Assembly: GCA_024279135.1 (NCBI GenBank)
Contig: JAJRRU010000019.1
Span: 120,552 to 184,551 of the forward strand
Origin: Alphaproteobacteria bacterium
GTDB taxonomy: Bacteria > Pseudomonadota > Alphaproteobacteria > Rhodospirillales > Casp-alpha2
DNA length: 64,000 bases
Direction of reading: 5' to 3'
Made by a program: the position numbers and the translations under genes. Below, in pieces: positions 45,177-54,005 of the stretch. A model generated the notes under the pieces. That model saw nothing but the letters and a program-made list of their open reading frames with translations. It searched no databases and was not told the origin of the DNA. Within the stretch, counting starts at the first letter, position 1. Each line of letters opens with the position of its first letter.

Positions 45177-45941
45177 TCAGGGCTGGTAGTTTATTTTGTC
45201 TAAATAATTTTTAAAGCCGATATCTGTGCGGATCATATCGTGGACGACGATAGACGTCAGCTTGTTAAAAAAGTTTTTTGCATAACCATTTTCAGCAACA
45301 TCATTAATCAATACATCAAATGATTTCAGTAGCATTTCATGATCAACCCTGTGGGATTCCAGATCATCGTACCCCAAGTCGTTCATGATAATTTCTTCGT
45401 TCTTAAAGTGATGCTTGATAGCCGTCAGTATGGCATCGACCTGTTTGGTGCAACGGGTGTCTTGACCAGTTTCCAGTGAAACCTTGATGTTATTCAGTTG
45501 GGTGACAATATCCTCGTGTTCAGCATCAATAACCGGGTGCCCCGTAATCAGGGTTTCGATCAACCGGAAAGGCGCGAAAGACAGGTATTTTTTGATTTCG
45601 TCAATAAAATAGGGGACGGAAATAGGTTTGGAAATATAGCCATTACAACCGGCATCAAGAATTTTTTCCTTATCTCCCTTCATGGCAAACGCTGTGACCG
45701 CCAGAATCGGGATGATTTTAAGCTCATCATCTGTCTTTAACATTCTGGTTAATTCTATGCCCGAAATCTTCGGCAGCTGGATATCCATAATGATAAGGTC
45801 AGGACTATGTTCTCTCGACAATTGAAGGGCGTCCATGCCGTTAAAAGATTTTATGGTGTCAAAGCCATGTGATTGAAGTAAATCTGTGAACAGCTTCATG
45901 CACAACACATCGTCTTCAATTATCAAGATAGTTTTTGGCAT
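45177..45941 (-). CDS. Response regulator fused to hemerythrin domain
   Basis: A 254-residue protein. Residues 1-120 are a receiver (TILIIEDDVLCMKLF, LIIMDIQLPKISG, VTAFAMKGDK, YISKPI). Residues about 130-250 are a bacteriohemerythrin four-helix bundle with the diiron ligands visible: VIDAEHEDIV, HHFKNEEIIM, SHRVDHEMLL and VVHDMIRTDIGF. The fusion suggests oxygen or NO sensing, or iron binding, linked to phosphorelay output. The receiver part is a close paralogue of the one at 40869-41231. Confidence 0.9.
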   Translation of the reverse strand: MPKTILIIEDDVLCMKLFTDLLQSHGFDTIKSFNGMDALQLSREHSPDLIIMDIQLPKISGIELTRMLKTDDELKIIPILAVTAFAMKGDKEKILDAGCNGYISKPISVPYFIDEIKKYLSFAPFRLIETLITGHPVIDAEHEDIVTQLNNIKVSLETGQDTRCTKQVDAILTAIKHHFKNEEIIMNDLGYDDLESHRVDHEMLLKSFDVLINDVAENGYAKNFFNKLTSIVVHDMIRTDIGFKNYLDKINYQP

Positions 45942-46228
45942 GGCTATTCATTTAATCCGATTATTATTAACATAAGAATTTTTTCATATATAGTGCTGTC
46001 GTTCAACCTTTTTCTAAAACAGTCGATATTTTGATATATTAATTCTGAAACGTTCTTGAGTTTATGAAAATATTTCCTGTCAGTTAATTGCCGGTAGCTT
46101 GTATTGTTCATTGGGTAGGAATCTGACCATGAGTATTGGATAATTCCAGACGTGCTGGAAATCTATAATAAAGATTGGCAACGTCGGTTACGCTGCACGG
46201 GTGCTGTACGAAAATCAGGTCAAATAAA

Positions 46229-47782
46229 CTATTTCAAAAGAGACATAATTTGCTTCTGTAGTTCTGGGCTGGACAAAAATGTTTTTGTTCCCAGAGAGCT
46301 GACCAGAGATGCTCCGGCAAGATTCGCAATCAAACCAATGATCGGCCACGGAGCGCCAACCGCCGCTAAAAGACCGGTAATTGATAACACAGCATCACCC
46401 GCACCAACACGATCAACAACCCCCATTGCGAGGGCGGGAGCCGTGTAAAAACCACCATCCTTTGAATGGTGCAATGTGCCGGATTTGCCCAGTGTAACGG
46501 TTAACTTGTCACAATTCATTTCGCTAGCCAGTTCAGCCAGCATTTGATTGTGGCTGATATGGCGTTTGCGCATGGCCAGTTTCAATTCATACCCTGAGAT
46601 ACAAATATAATCAGCGCGCGTATACTTGGTGATATAATTGAACCCTAAATTTCCTGCATTTGCCTGGGTGTTGACGACCAGAAAGGCTTTCGAGGCACAC
46701 ACAGCGTCAATAATAGCGGGTGTCATCATTTCATGACCATAGTCGGCGACAATCACCACATCGGCTTCAGCCAAAGGTTTTTCAAGTTTAGACAACAGAT
46801 CGTTTTCTGTTTCATCCGATAGTACAGTATCTTCCATCAGATATAATTCAAAGACCTTGACCCCGGTATGTATATCGACAAAACGACGTTTCAGAAGTGT
46901 CTGGGCATTTGGCTGAATTACGGGCAGCAAGTTAACTTTTGGTCGCAGGTTGTCTGTTATCAGATCTTTGTCGCTTCCCTTTTCACCCAGCACTGTTACC
47001 AATGAGCAATTCTTGCTGATGCCGCCAACATGATTGGCAATGGCCAGAGTCCCACCAAGCTGGCTTTCTTCATTTTGATATAGAAACGCCAGAATGGGAT
47101 CTTTCGAGACCTTTCCCATGCCCTGGACAAAGACGTATTCATCAATAATTGCCTCGCCAATGACCAACACTTTCAAATCATCGATTTTGTGCAGCCAGGA
47201 AATAACATCATCTTCAGAATACTGTTCACGGAACGACTTTAACCATTCGGTGGTTTCGGGCGGAAATACGGATAAATGTGTGTTAATAAGATTAGATGAA
47301 CTGAAGGTTATCTCATCTGTAAAATAAACTTGGCCATTGTATTTTTTTACGCACTCGATTTCATCATATATTTTACCGGTGATATCTCGCTCTGGATCGG
47401 AATAATCGCTGCCCTTGGCGTAAATATTGGGACGGATTGTTTCTATTGCCGCTACAGCGGATGCTTCGTATACAACGGCCACATAATCGACAACCCTGAC
47501 AGCAGCAACAGCCTCTGCCCGCAATGTTTCATTAAATACAGGGCGCCCTGGTCCCTTGTTTATAAAACTATCGGCGGTCAGGGATACGATTAAGATATCA
47601 CCCTGTTTGTGAGCGTCCGCAAAATGGCGCAAGTGCCCAGGATGAAGCAGGTCAAAAGTTCCGTGGCTAAGGACAACTGTTTTGCCATCACGTTTATAGT
47701 CTGCGGAGATCGCAGACAAGGCATCCAGATCGACGACCCGCCCGCCTGTATGGTGATTATTATTTGCTTCTTTTATATCCAT
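46229..47782 (-). CDS. Nucleotidylyltransferase-PfkB sugar kinase fusion (HldE-like, reversed order)
   Basis: A 517-residue bifunctional protein. Residues about 15-160 are a cytidylyltransferase-like domain (VVLSHGTFDLLHPGHLRHF with the HxGH motif, then IYAKGSDYSD). Residues about 190-515 are a PfkB/ribokinase-family kinase with ESQLGGTLAIANHVGG and the catalytic Asp in VDRVGAGDAVLSITGLLA. In E. coli HldE the kinase comes first; here the order is reversed. Likely activates a sugar phosphate, perhaps a heptose. ATG 47782 is chosen; the frame is open to 47899. Confidence 0.85.
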   Translation of the reverse strand: MDIKEANNNHHTGGRVVDLDALSAISADYKRDGKTVVLSHGTFDLLHPGHLRHFADAHKQGDILIVSLTADSFINKGPGRPVFNETLRAEAVAAVRVVDYVAVVYEASAVAAIETIRPNIYAKGSDYSDPERDITGKIYDEIECVKKYNGQVYFTDEITFSSSNLINTHLSVFPPETTEWLKSFREQYSEDDVISWLHKIDDLKVLVIGEAIIDEYVFVQGMGKVSKDPILAFLYQNEESQLGGTLAIANHVGGISKNCSLVTVLGEKGSDKDLITDNLRPKVNLLPVIQPNAQTLLKRRFVDIHTGVKVFELYLMEDTVLSDETENDLLSKLEKPLAEADVVIVADYGHEMMTPAIIDAVCASKAFLVVNTQANAGNLGFNYITKYTRADYICISGYELKLAMRKRHISHNQMLAELASEMNCDKLTVTLGKSGTLHHSKDGGFYTAPALAMGVVDRVGAGDAVLSITGLLAAVGAPWPIIGLIANLAGASLVSSLGTKTFLSSPELQKQIMSLLK

Positions 47783-48451
47783 ATCGTATCCAGTTATGCA
47801 TAGAATCGTGCTTTCAGAGAAGCTTGGGAATGTAGGCAGAGATTGATATTGGATGATCAGTAGGACTGAGTCACTGTCCGATTTCTGGAAACATCTCACA
47901 TAATTCCGGTTATTTTTGAGGCATAATCAAAAAACCTGCTTTCTGTTCGGTTCGATCATCATAAACGGCTTTCTGCTGCAAACAATTCAACAATAATCCG
48001 TACGGGAAGGGGACTTTAGGTACCCTTTAACACATTGGGCACCGTACCAGCCTGATGTCCTCCGTCAACGCCTATGTCACCAAATGGTATGTTTTGGAGC
48101 CATACCGTCTTAGTGAGGAGTGGCTTCTGTTAGGATTTAATTCAACATGAGGACAACATTGGTAACAAAAGAACACCTGAGTTCAGTCTTCAATGGCAAA
48201 CACAATTAATTATCGTGCCCCGACCCTCCGTAAACCTTCTAACGGATTGATAAAATTGTCTCGACCCTGAAACTTAAGGACGGTATTGTCATCTCGGGTG
48301 GCACATCTCCTTGAAGTTGCTTTGTTATATTGCAACGACAATTTAACCAAATCTGCCGTATTCTTTCATATACTTAAACACCGGGTTCAATTATAGCGCG
48401 CCTTTAGGGTGGCCCAAACTATTTACCAACGGCTAGATGCTAAGGAAAGAT
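47783..48451. other. Long intergenic region without a recognised gene
   Basis: About 670 bases between the divergent HldE-like gene and the first epimerase gene. I see no gene: the longest minus-strand stretch reads IPFGDIGVDGGHQAG before a stop near 48018 but is only about 37 codons and not identifiable; a 25-codon plus-strand frame starts at 48193. It probably carries the promoters of the glycan cluster in both directions and possibly gene debris. Confidence 0.6.
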
Positions 48452-49390
48452 ATGAAAATTCTCGTTACGGGAGGATGTGGTTATAAAGGACATGTTTTAG
48501 TCCCCAAATTGCTTAACCGTGGATATCAAGTCGATGTTCTCGACACAATGTGGTTCGGTAATTTTTTGCAGCCACATTCCAACTTGAGGGTTACTCAAGG
48601 CAGTGTCATTGAAACCGACGAAATTAACCTGAGTGATGTAGATGTTATTATCCATCTGTCGTCCATCGCCAATGACCCATGCGGAGACCTTAACCCGGTT
48701 CTGACGTGGGAGACCAGTGCGCTGGCGACCATGCGGCTCGCTGATAAAGCCGCGCGTTCCGGCGTCGGGCAATTCCTGTATGCATCCTCGGGCAGTGTTT
48801 ACGGTATTAAGGATGAAGAACAGGTAACGGAAGACCTCGAACTAAAGCCGGTTTCTGGATACAACAAAACCAAGATGGTCTCGGAACGGGTGTTGATGAG
48901 CTACATGAATGATATGAAGGTTCAAATCATCCGCCCTGCTACGGTATGTGGTTTGTCGCCAAGAATGCGGTTTGATGTTTCTGTTAATCTCTTGACCATG
49001 GCGGCATTGAGCAAAGGCGAAATCACTGTCTTTGGCGGTCAACAGACCAGGCCCAATGTTCATATTGACGACATTACCGACGCTTATCTGCACTTTATTG
49101 ACAACCCGGATGCCGTCGGCATCTATAATGTTGGTTTTGAAAATATTTCGATTCTGAATATTGCTGAAATGGTAACAGAATTTGTACCGGCCAGTATCAC
49201 GGTGACGGAGTCAAACGATCCGCGTTCCTATCGGGTCAATTCAGACAAGTTGCTGGCAACGGGTTTTAAACCAAAAAAGACCGTTAGGGATGCGATTGGT
49301 GAAATCGTTAACGCGTTTAATGAAGGCGCATTAAAAGATGAGCCGCATTTTCACAATCTTACGTGGATGCAGGAAAAGATCCTGATATGA
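48452..49390 (+). CDS. NAD-dependent epimerase/dehydratase (extended SDR) 1
   Basis: A 312-residue nucleotide-sugar SDR. ILVTGGCGYKGHVLVPKLL binds NAD, DVIIHLSSIAND is the second motif, SSGSVYG precedes the catalytic YNKTK, and IIRPATVCGLSPRMRFDV and NVHIDDITDAY follow. AAGGA precedes the ATG at 48452 (an ATG at 48437 is also in frame). First plus-strand gene of the glycan cluster; its stop overlaps the start of the small SIS remnant by four bases. Confidence 0.9.
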   Translation: MKILVTGGCGYKGHVLVPKLLNRGYQVDVLDTMWFGNFLQPHSNLRVTQGSVIETDEINLSDVDVIIHLSSIANDPCGDLNPVLTWETSALATMRLADKAARSGVGQFLYASSGSVYGIKDEEQVTEDLELKPVSGYNKTKMVSERVLMSYMNDMKVQIIRPATVCGLSPRMRFDVSVNLLTMAALSKGEITVFGGQQTRPNVHIDDITDAYLHFIDNPDAVGIYNVGFENISILNIAEMVTEFVPASITVTESNDPRSYRVNSDKLLATGFKPKKTVRDAIGEIVNAFNEGALKDEPHFHNLTWMQEKILI

Positions 49391-49536
49391 GTTTGTTTGT
49401 GACGTACTGCGAACGTCTTCAGGGTGTTCTGGCCACAACCGACTGGTCAAACTCCGAGACCCTGGCGAGAGATATAATGTCGTGTCCTGCCAATGACACG
49501 GGATATGAGCATCGTGAGGATATTCTGAGATTATGA
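49387..49536 (+). pseudogene. 49-codon coupled frame: internally deleted SIS-type sugar isomerase (GmhA-like)
   Basis: The frame overlaps the stop of the epimerase before it (ATGA 49387-49390) and the start of the one after it (ATGA 49533-49536), as a real operon gene would. It reads MSLFVTYCERLQGVLATTDW, SNSETLARDIMSC, then PANDTGYEHREDILRL. The first part resembles the N-terminus of phosphoheptose isomerases; ANDTGYEH resembles their conserved central ANDxGYExVF motif. The SIS domain proper is missing. Most likely a deletion derivative that kept translational coupling; a genuine small protein cannot be excluded. Confidence 0.55.
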
Positions 49537-50534
49537 CTGCGCCGTTAAAAATTGTCGTTATGGGGTCCAACTCGTTTTCCGGCGCGAGCTTTATTGATTT
49601 AGCACTTGCTCAAGGGGCACAGGTTATTGGTCTCAGTCGATCCGAGGAACCCCATAAGACATTTTTACCCTATCGCTGGTCGGGTCATGACAGTAATTTT
49701 CGCTTTTATGCCTATGACATGAATAAACATCTTGATCAAATAATGGCTTTGATGGCTGCGGAAAAACCGGACTACTTTGTTAATTTTGCGGCTCAGAGCA
49801 TGGTTGGGCAAAGCTGGGATTATCCGGAAGACTGGTTTCGTACAAACGCGGTTTCAACGGTGGCTCTCCATAACCGGTTGCGCAAGGAATGCGACTTCCT
49901 GAAGCGCTATGTGCATATCACCACACCAGAGGTTTATGGCAGCACAGATGGCTGGATAAAAGAAGATACACCCTTTAACCCCAGCACGCCCTACGCTGTT
50001 TCGCGTGCTGCGGGCGATATGAGTTTGAAAACGTTTGTCGATGCATACGGCTTTCCGGCTGTGTCGACCCGTGCCGCTAATGTTTATGGCGCTGCTCAGC
50101 AGCTGTACCGTATTATTCCGCGCACGATCCTGTTTATTCGTCTTGGTAAAAAAATTCAACTCCATGGCGGCGGTTATTCGGAACGATCGTTTATTCACAT
50201 TAATGATGTCTCCGATGCCACCTGGAAGGTCATGATGAATGGCAGGAATGGGGAGACCTATCATATCTCGACGAACGAAATTATCTCGATTCGTCATTTG
50301 GTCGAGACCATATGTGATCGTATGGGCGTTGGGTTTGAAGATTCTGCTGAAGTGGTAGGAGAACGCCTTGGGAAGGATGCGGCTTACAGGCTCGATAGTT
50401 CCAAAATACGCGAATCGCTTGGCTGGTCAGACACCATCACCCTCGATCAAGGGCTCGATTCAAGCATAGCCTGGGTTGATTCAAACCTTGATGTGCTCAA
50501 GATACAGGAAATGGACTATATTCATAAACCATGA
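49533..50534 (+). CDS. NAD-dependent epimerase/dehydratase (extended SDR) 2
   Basis: A 333-residue protein like GDP-mannose or dTDP-glucose 4,6-dehydratases. IVVMGSNSFSGASFIDLALAQ is the cofactor site (GxxxxxG form), FVNFAAQSMVGQSW the active-site neighbourhood, HITTPEVYGSTDGW carries Thr and Glu beside the catalytic YAVSR(AAGD) in place of YxxxK, and RSFIHINDVSDATW follows. ATGA overlaps link it to both neighbours. The missing Lys in the Y-A-V-S-R motif is a conspicuous deviation. Confidence 0.87.
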   Translation: MTAPLKIVVMGSNSFSGASFIDLALAQGAQVIGLSRSEEPHKTFLPYRWSGHDSNFRFYAYDMNKHLDQIMALMAAEKPDYFVNFAAQSMVGQSWDYPEDWFRTNAVSTVALHNRLRKECDFLKRYVHITTPEVYGSTDGWIKEDTPFNPSTPYAVSRAAGDMSLKTFVDAYGFPAVSTRAANVYGAAQQLYRIIPRTILFIRLGKKIQLHGGGYSERSFIHINDVSDATWKVMMNGRNGETYHISTNEIISIRHLVETICDRMGVGFEDSAEVVGERLGKDAAYRLDSSKIRESLGWSDTITLDQGLDSSIAWVDSNLDVLKIQEMDYIHKP

Positions 50535-51361
50535 GCAATAGTATTGTAGAACTTGAGCATATTTCCCGGCGAATCAGGACACGTATTGTGGAAAATTCGC
50601 ACAATACCGGCATGCCGCACCTTGGATCGTGCCTGTCTTGTGTGGATATTCTGACGGCTCTTTATTTCGAAATCATGGAAATTGACCCCGAACATCATCG
50701 TCACGGTACGCGTGATCGTTTTGTGATGAGTAAGGGCCACGGTGCGCCAGCCTTGTATCAGATCCTCGCCATGCGTGGATTTTTCCCCTACGCGGATCTG
50801 GTTGAGAGCGACCATAAAGGCGGGGGGGTATTCGGTGAACACCCGCCCACTCCAGACCACCTTCCCGGCATAGAAGCTGCGACAGGGTCGTTGGGGCACG
50901 GCCTGCCTATTGCCACAGGCATGATGCTGGCTTGCCGTCTGGACGCTCAGAAGAATAAAGCTTTTGTGCTGTTAGGAGACGGTGAGTGTAACGAGGGTTC
51001 GATCTGGGAAGCTGCCATGTTCGCCGGTGCCCAGAAATTGGAAAATCTCGTTGTTATCATTGACTACAACAAATGGCAGGCGACGGATCGTAGCCATGAC
51101 ATCATGGCCCTTGATCCGCTCCCTGAAAAATGGCGGGCCTTTGGCTGGAGCACTTATGAAATTGATGGCAATGATATGACCCAGGTTGTTGATGCTTTGC
51201 GTAACGTACCTGATAAAACCGGTCGACCGGTTGCTATCATTGCCCACACGGTTAAAGGCAAGGGGATTTCATTCATGGAGGATGATAACAACTGGCACTA
51301 TCGTATTCCCACCGCCGAAGAAGTTATAGCCGCCAAACGTGAATTGAAGGTGGAGACATGA
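50531..51361 (+). CDS. Transketolase, N-terminal subunit
   Basis: Thiamine-diphosphate-binding half of a split transketolase, 276 residues. MPHLGSCLSCVDILTALYFE, MSKGHGAPALYQILA, GSLGHGLPIATGMM and the ThDP motif LLGDGECNEGSIWEAAMFAG with DYNKWQ are seen. Split enzymes of this type transfer two-carbon units. It is coupled by ATGA overlaps to the epimerase upstream and the C-terminal subunit downstream. Here it may supply sedoheptulose 7-phosphate or add a two-carbon branch to a sugar (inference). Confidence 0.93.
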   Translation: MSNSIVELEHISRRIRTRIVENSHNTGMPHLGSCLSCVDILTALYFEIMEIDPEHHRHGTRDRFVMSKGHGAPALYQILAMRGFFPYADLVESDHKGGGVFGEHPPTPDHLPGIEAATGSLGHGLPIATGMMLACRLDAQKNKAFVLLGDGECNEGSIWEAAMFAGAQKLENLVVIIDYNKWQATDRSHDIMALDPLPEKWRAFGWSTYEIDGNDMTQVVDALRNVPDKTGRPVAIIAHTVKGKGISFMEDDNNWHYRIPTAEEVIAAKRELKVET

Positions 51362-52284
51362 GGAATGCTTTCGCCGATGAGATTACACGGCTCTCAGCCG
51401 GGGATTCTCGTGTCGTGGTATTGTCGGGTGATATCGGGAATCGCTTGTTTAATAAATTCAAGGCAACCAGCGGGGATCGTTTTATTAATTGTGGCATCGC
51501 AGAAGCAAATATGATGGGGATGGCCTCGGGGCTTGCCATGTCTGGATTTCGGCCCGTGGTTTACACCATTACCCCCTTCACAACGACCCGATGTTTTGAA
51601 CAAATCAGGGTTGATGTCTGCTATCACAACGCTCCGGTTATTATCGTTGGCACCGGTTCTGGGCTCTCATATGCTCAGTTGGGACCGACGCACCATTCCT
51701 GCGAGGATATTGCTATCTTGCGAACACTGCCGGGGATGACGGTGTTTTGCCCGAGCGACCCCGCAGAAATGCGCCGGGGCTTATGCGCTGCGCTGAAGCA
51801 GGACGGCCCTGTTTATATTCGCCTCGGCAAGAAGGGTGAGCCAACCGTGACCGATAAGAATGATGGCTTTGAGCTGGGGCGGGCCAATACCCTGCGTTCG
51901 GGTGAAGATGTCTGCCTGATCAGCACGGGTACGATATTGCCAGTGGTCCTGGCTGCTGCCGACCGCCTTGAGGAACAGGGAGTATCGGTTCGGGTTGAAA
52001 ATTTCCATACCGTCAAGCCACTGGATACGGATCGATTGAAAGACGTGTTCACCCAGTATAATTTAATCGGGGTTGTTGAAGAACATGGCCGGATTGGGGG
52101 CCTGTTTGGTGCTATTTCGGAATGGTTGGTCTTACAACGACCACATAACACACGGTTACTCAGTTTCGCTGTGGATGATGTATTTTTGCATGAAGTCGGG
52201 ACTCAGGATTATGCCCGACAAAGATTCGGCCTAACCGGCGATAATATTTTCAATTGTATTCTGGAAGCCCATAAGGATAGGTGA
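51358..52284 (+). CDS. Transketolase, C-terminal subunit
   Basis: Pyrimidine-binding and C-terminal half of the split transketolase, 308 residues. VVLSGDIGNRLFNKF, FINCGIAEANMMGMASGLAMSG (the Glu activates ThDP), GPTHHSCEDIAILRTLPGM and the C-terminal domain VENFHTVKPLDTDRL with VVEEHGRIGGLFGAI are typical. Pairs with the gene immediately upstream (ATGA overlap). Confidence 0.93.
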   Translation: MRNAFADEITRLSAGDSRVVVLSGDIGNRLFNKFKATSGDRFINCGIAEANMMGMASGLAMSGFRPVVYTITPFTTTRCFEQIRVDVCYHNAPVIIVGTGSGLSYAQLGPTHHSCEDIAILRTLPGMTVFCPSDPAEMRRGLCAALKQDGPVYIRLGKKGEPTVTDKNDGFELGRANTLRSGEDVCLISTGTILPVVLAAADRLEEQGVSVRVENFHTVKPLDTDRLKDVFTQYNLIGVVEEHGRIGGLFGAISEWLVLQRPHNTRLLSFAVDDVFLHEVGTQDYARQRFGLTGDNIFNCILEAHKDR

Positions 52285-52290
52285 GCGTTT

Positions 52291-52914
52291 GTGCCGCTTG
52301 CTGATAGTTGTATGATTCTCGGTCTTGATTTTGATAACACAATCGTTAGCTACGAAACTGTCTTCCATAAGGTTGCTTTGGAAAGAGGGTATATTGGTGC
52401 TGACGTTCCGTGTTCCAAACTTGCGGTGCGAGATGATATGCGAGCCCGTGATATGGAAGACCGGTGGACTGAAATTCAAGGATATGTATATGGAAAATGT
52501 ATGGATCAGGCTGACGTTTTCCCCGGTGTGATCGAGACCCTTTGCTGGGTGCGTGATAACGGGCACGACGTGATGATCGTCAGTCACAAAACCCACTTTC
52601 CGTTTGCTGGACCGAAATATGATCTGCACAAGGCGGCACGAGACTGGATTGAAGATGTGTTACAGGACGATCTGGGGCCTTTAATTAATTCAAGGAATGT
52701 CAATTTCATTGAAACGATGGACGGTAAAATTAATCGTATCGGTGAACTTGGCTGTGATTTATTCATTGATGATTTGCCGGAAATTTTTTTGGTAGAATCT
52801 TTTCCGGAGGCGACACAACGTTTTCTTTTTGATCCTGGAGTTATTCACGATTCTATCGACGGCGTTGTCGCAATTTCCAGCTGGAAACAATTTCTGTGGC
52901 ACTTGAAAGCGTAG
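52291..52914 (+). CDS. HAD-superfamily hydrolase
   Basis: A 207-residue phosphatase-like protein. LGLDFDNTIVSYE is motif I (DxDxT form), MIVSHKT supplies motif II, and CDLFIDDLPEIFL the acidic motif IV. The sequence between motifs I and II is helical cap. In the heptose pathway GmhB, also a HAD phosphatase, removes the 7-phosphate; this protein could take that role but is not GmhB by sequence. GTG 52291 follows AGGTGA; the ATG at 52312 is the alternative. Confidence 0.75.
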   Translation: MPLADSCMILGLDFDNTIVSYETVFHKVALERGYIGADVPCSKLAVRDDMRARDMEDRWTEIQGYVYGKCMDQADVFPGVIETLCWVRDNGHDVMIVSHKTHFPFAGPKYDLHKAARDWIEDVLQDDLGPLINSRNVNFIETMDGKINRIGELGCDLFIDDLPEIFLVESFPEATQRFLFDPGVIHDSIDGVVAISSWKQFLWHLKA

Positions 52915-52919
52915 CGGTG

Positions 52920-53978
52920 ATGCAAGATCAACGGCGTATCCTTTCCGGCCTGCTTGAGGGTGTCGGGTTCAATGGCGCCGATTTTGAGGTCGAAGCCTGT
53001 GACGCAGGCGCCAATAATCGCGTACTGGCGGTCACAGTGGGAAGACAGACATTTGCGGCCAAGTGGTATGTAGACAGCGTTGAGGATAACCGTGACCGGC
53101 TGAATACAGAATGGAACTTTCTGAATTACGCCAAAACGTTGGAAATTGACTGTGTTCCCACGCCATTGTCCAGAAATACCGCTGCCAATGTCGCGCTTTA
53201 TGATTTCATTGAGGGCTCAAAAATTGAACCCAGGGCAGTGACGGGCCGCGACGTAAATCAGGCTATCGATTTTTTCTGTGCGCTGAATGATCCAGTGGCG
53301 CTTTCCCGGCTGGATGATCAGATGGTTCCTTTACCCAATGCATCCGAGGCATGTTTTAGCATCGCTGATTATTTCCATTTGCTTGATGGGCGGTTGGAAC
53401 GCCTTGAGGTCATCGTTCCTGATAATGACATCGATCGGGCCGCCTGTGTTCTGGTTGCAGAGCTTAAGCAACAGTGGGGCGTTGTGAAACAGGGAATCGT
53501 AGAACGCTGCGATCATTTGGGTCTGTCACCAGAATTAGAACTGGCGCAAGCCGAGCGGTGCATTTCACCCTCAGACTTCGGATTCCATAACGCTATAAAA
53601 AAAACGGATGGTGTGCTGAGTTTTATTGATTTCGAATATGCAGGATGGGACGATCCGGCAAAAATGATCAGTGATTTTTTCTTCCAGCCTGCCGTGCCTG
53701 TCAGTCATGAGTATTATGACTGTTTTGTTGAGGCAGTGATGAGCTCAATACCCAATTCAGAAGCCGCACGCGCGCGGATCGATTTGTTGCGTCCGGTTTT
53801 CGGTCTGAAATGGTGCTGTATCATGTTGAATATTTTTATTCCGCAATGGGCTAATCGACGCGCCTTCGCCCATACAAAGGCAGGCTTGGACGAGCTTAAG
53901 GCCCGGCAACTTTCCAAGGCTGAAGATGCCCTCAGGCGTTTGCAATCCCTGTGCGCGCAATTTACAGTTTCCCTATAA
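52920..53978 (+). CDS. APH-like phosphotransferase
   Basis: A 352-residue protein-kinase-like small-molecule kinase. FAAKWYVDS has the ATP-binding Lys; CISPSDFGFHNAI is the catalytic loop and LSFIDFEYAGWDDPAKMISDFF the metal-binding Asp motif. The usual HxDxxxxN of the catalytic loop has Pro-Ser before the Asp instead of His. A substrate in the sugar pathway of the cluster is likely but unspecified. The start is uncertain: ATG 52920, GTG 52917 or GTG 52896 (overlapping the HAD gene). Confidence 0.75.
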   Translation: MQDQRRILSGLLEGVGFNGADFEVEACDAGANNRVLAVTVGRQTFAAKWYVDSVEDNRDRLNTEWNFLNYAKTLEIDCVPTPLSRNTAANVALYDFIEGSKIEPRAVTGRDVNQAIDFFCALNDPVALSRLDDQMVPLPNASEACFSIADYFHLLDGRLERLEVIVPDNDIDRAACVLVAELKQQWGVVKQGIVERCDHLGLSPELELAQAERCISPSDFGFHNAIKKTDGVLSFIDFEYAGWDDPAKMISDFFFQPAVPVSHEYYDCFVEAVMSSIPNSEAARARIDLLRPVFGLKWCCIMLNIFIPQWANRRAFAHTKAGLDELKARQLSKAEDALRRLQSLCAQFTVSL

Positions 53979-54005
53979 AACCAGTTTATAACGAAAACGA
54001 GTCTC

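Noticed and set aside
47994..48110. Decayed SDR or transposase gene on the minus strand (IPFGDIGVDGGHQAG)
   Set aside because: Only about 37 codons are open, stops occur just upstream, and no family could be named.
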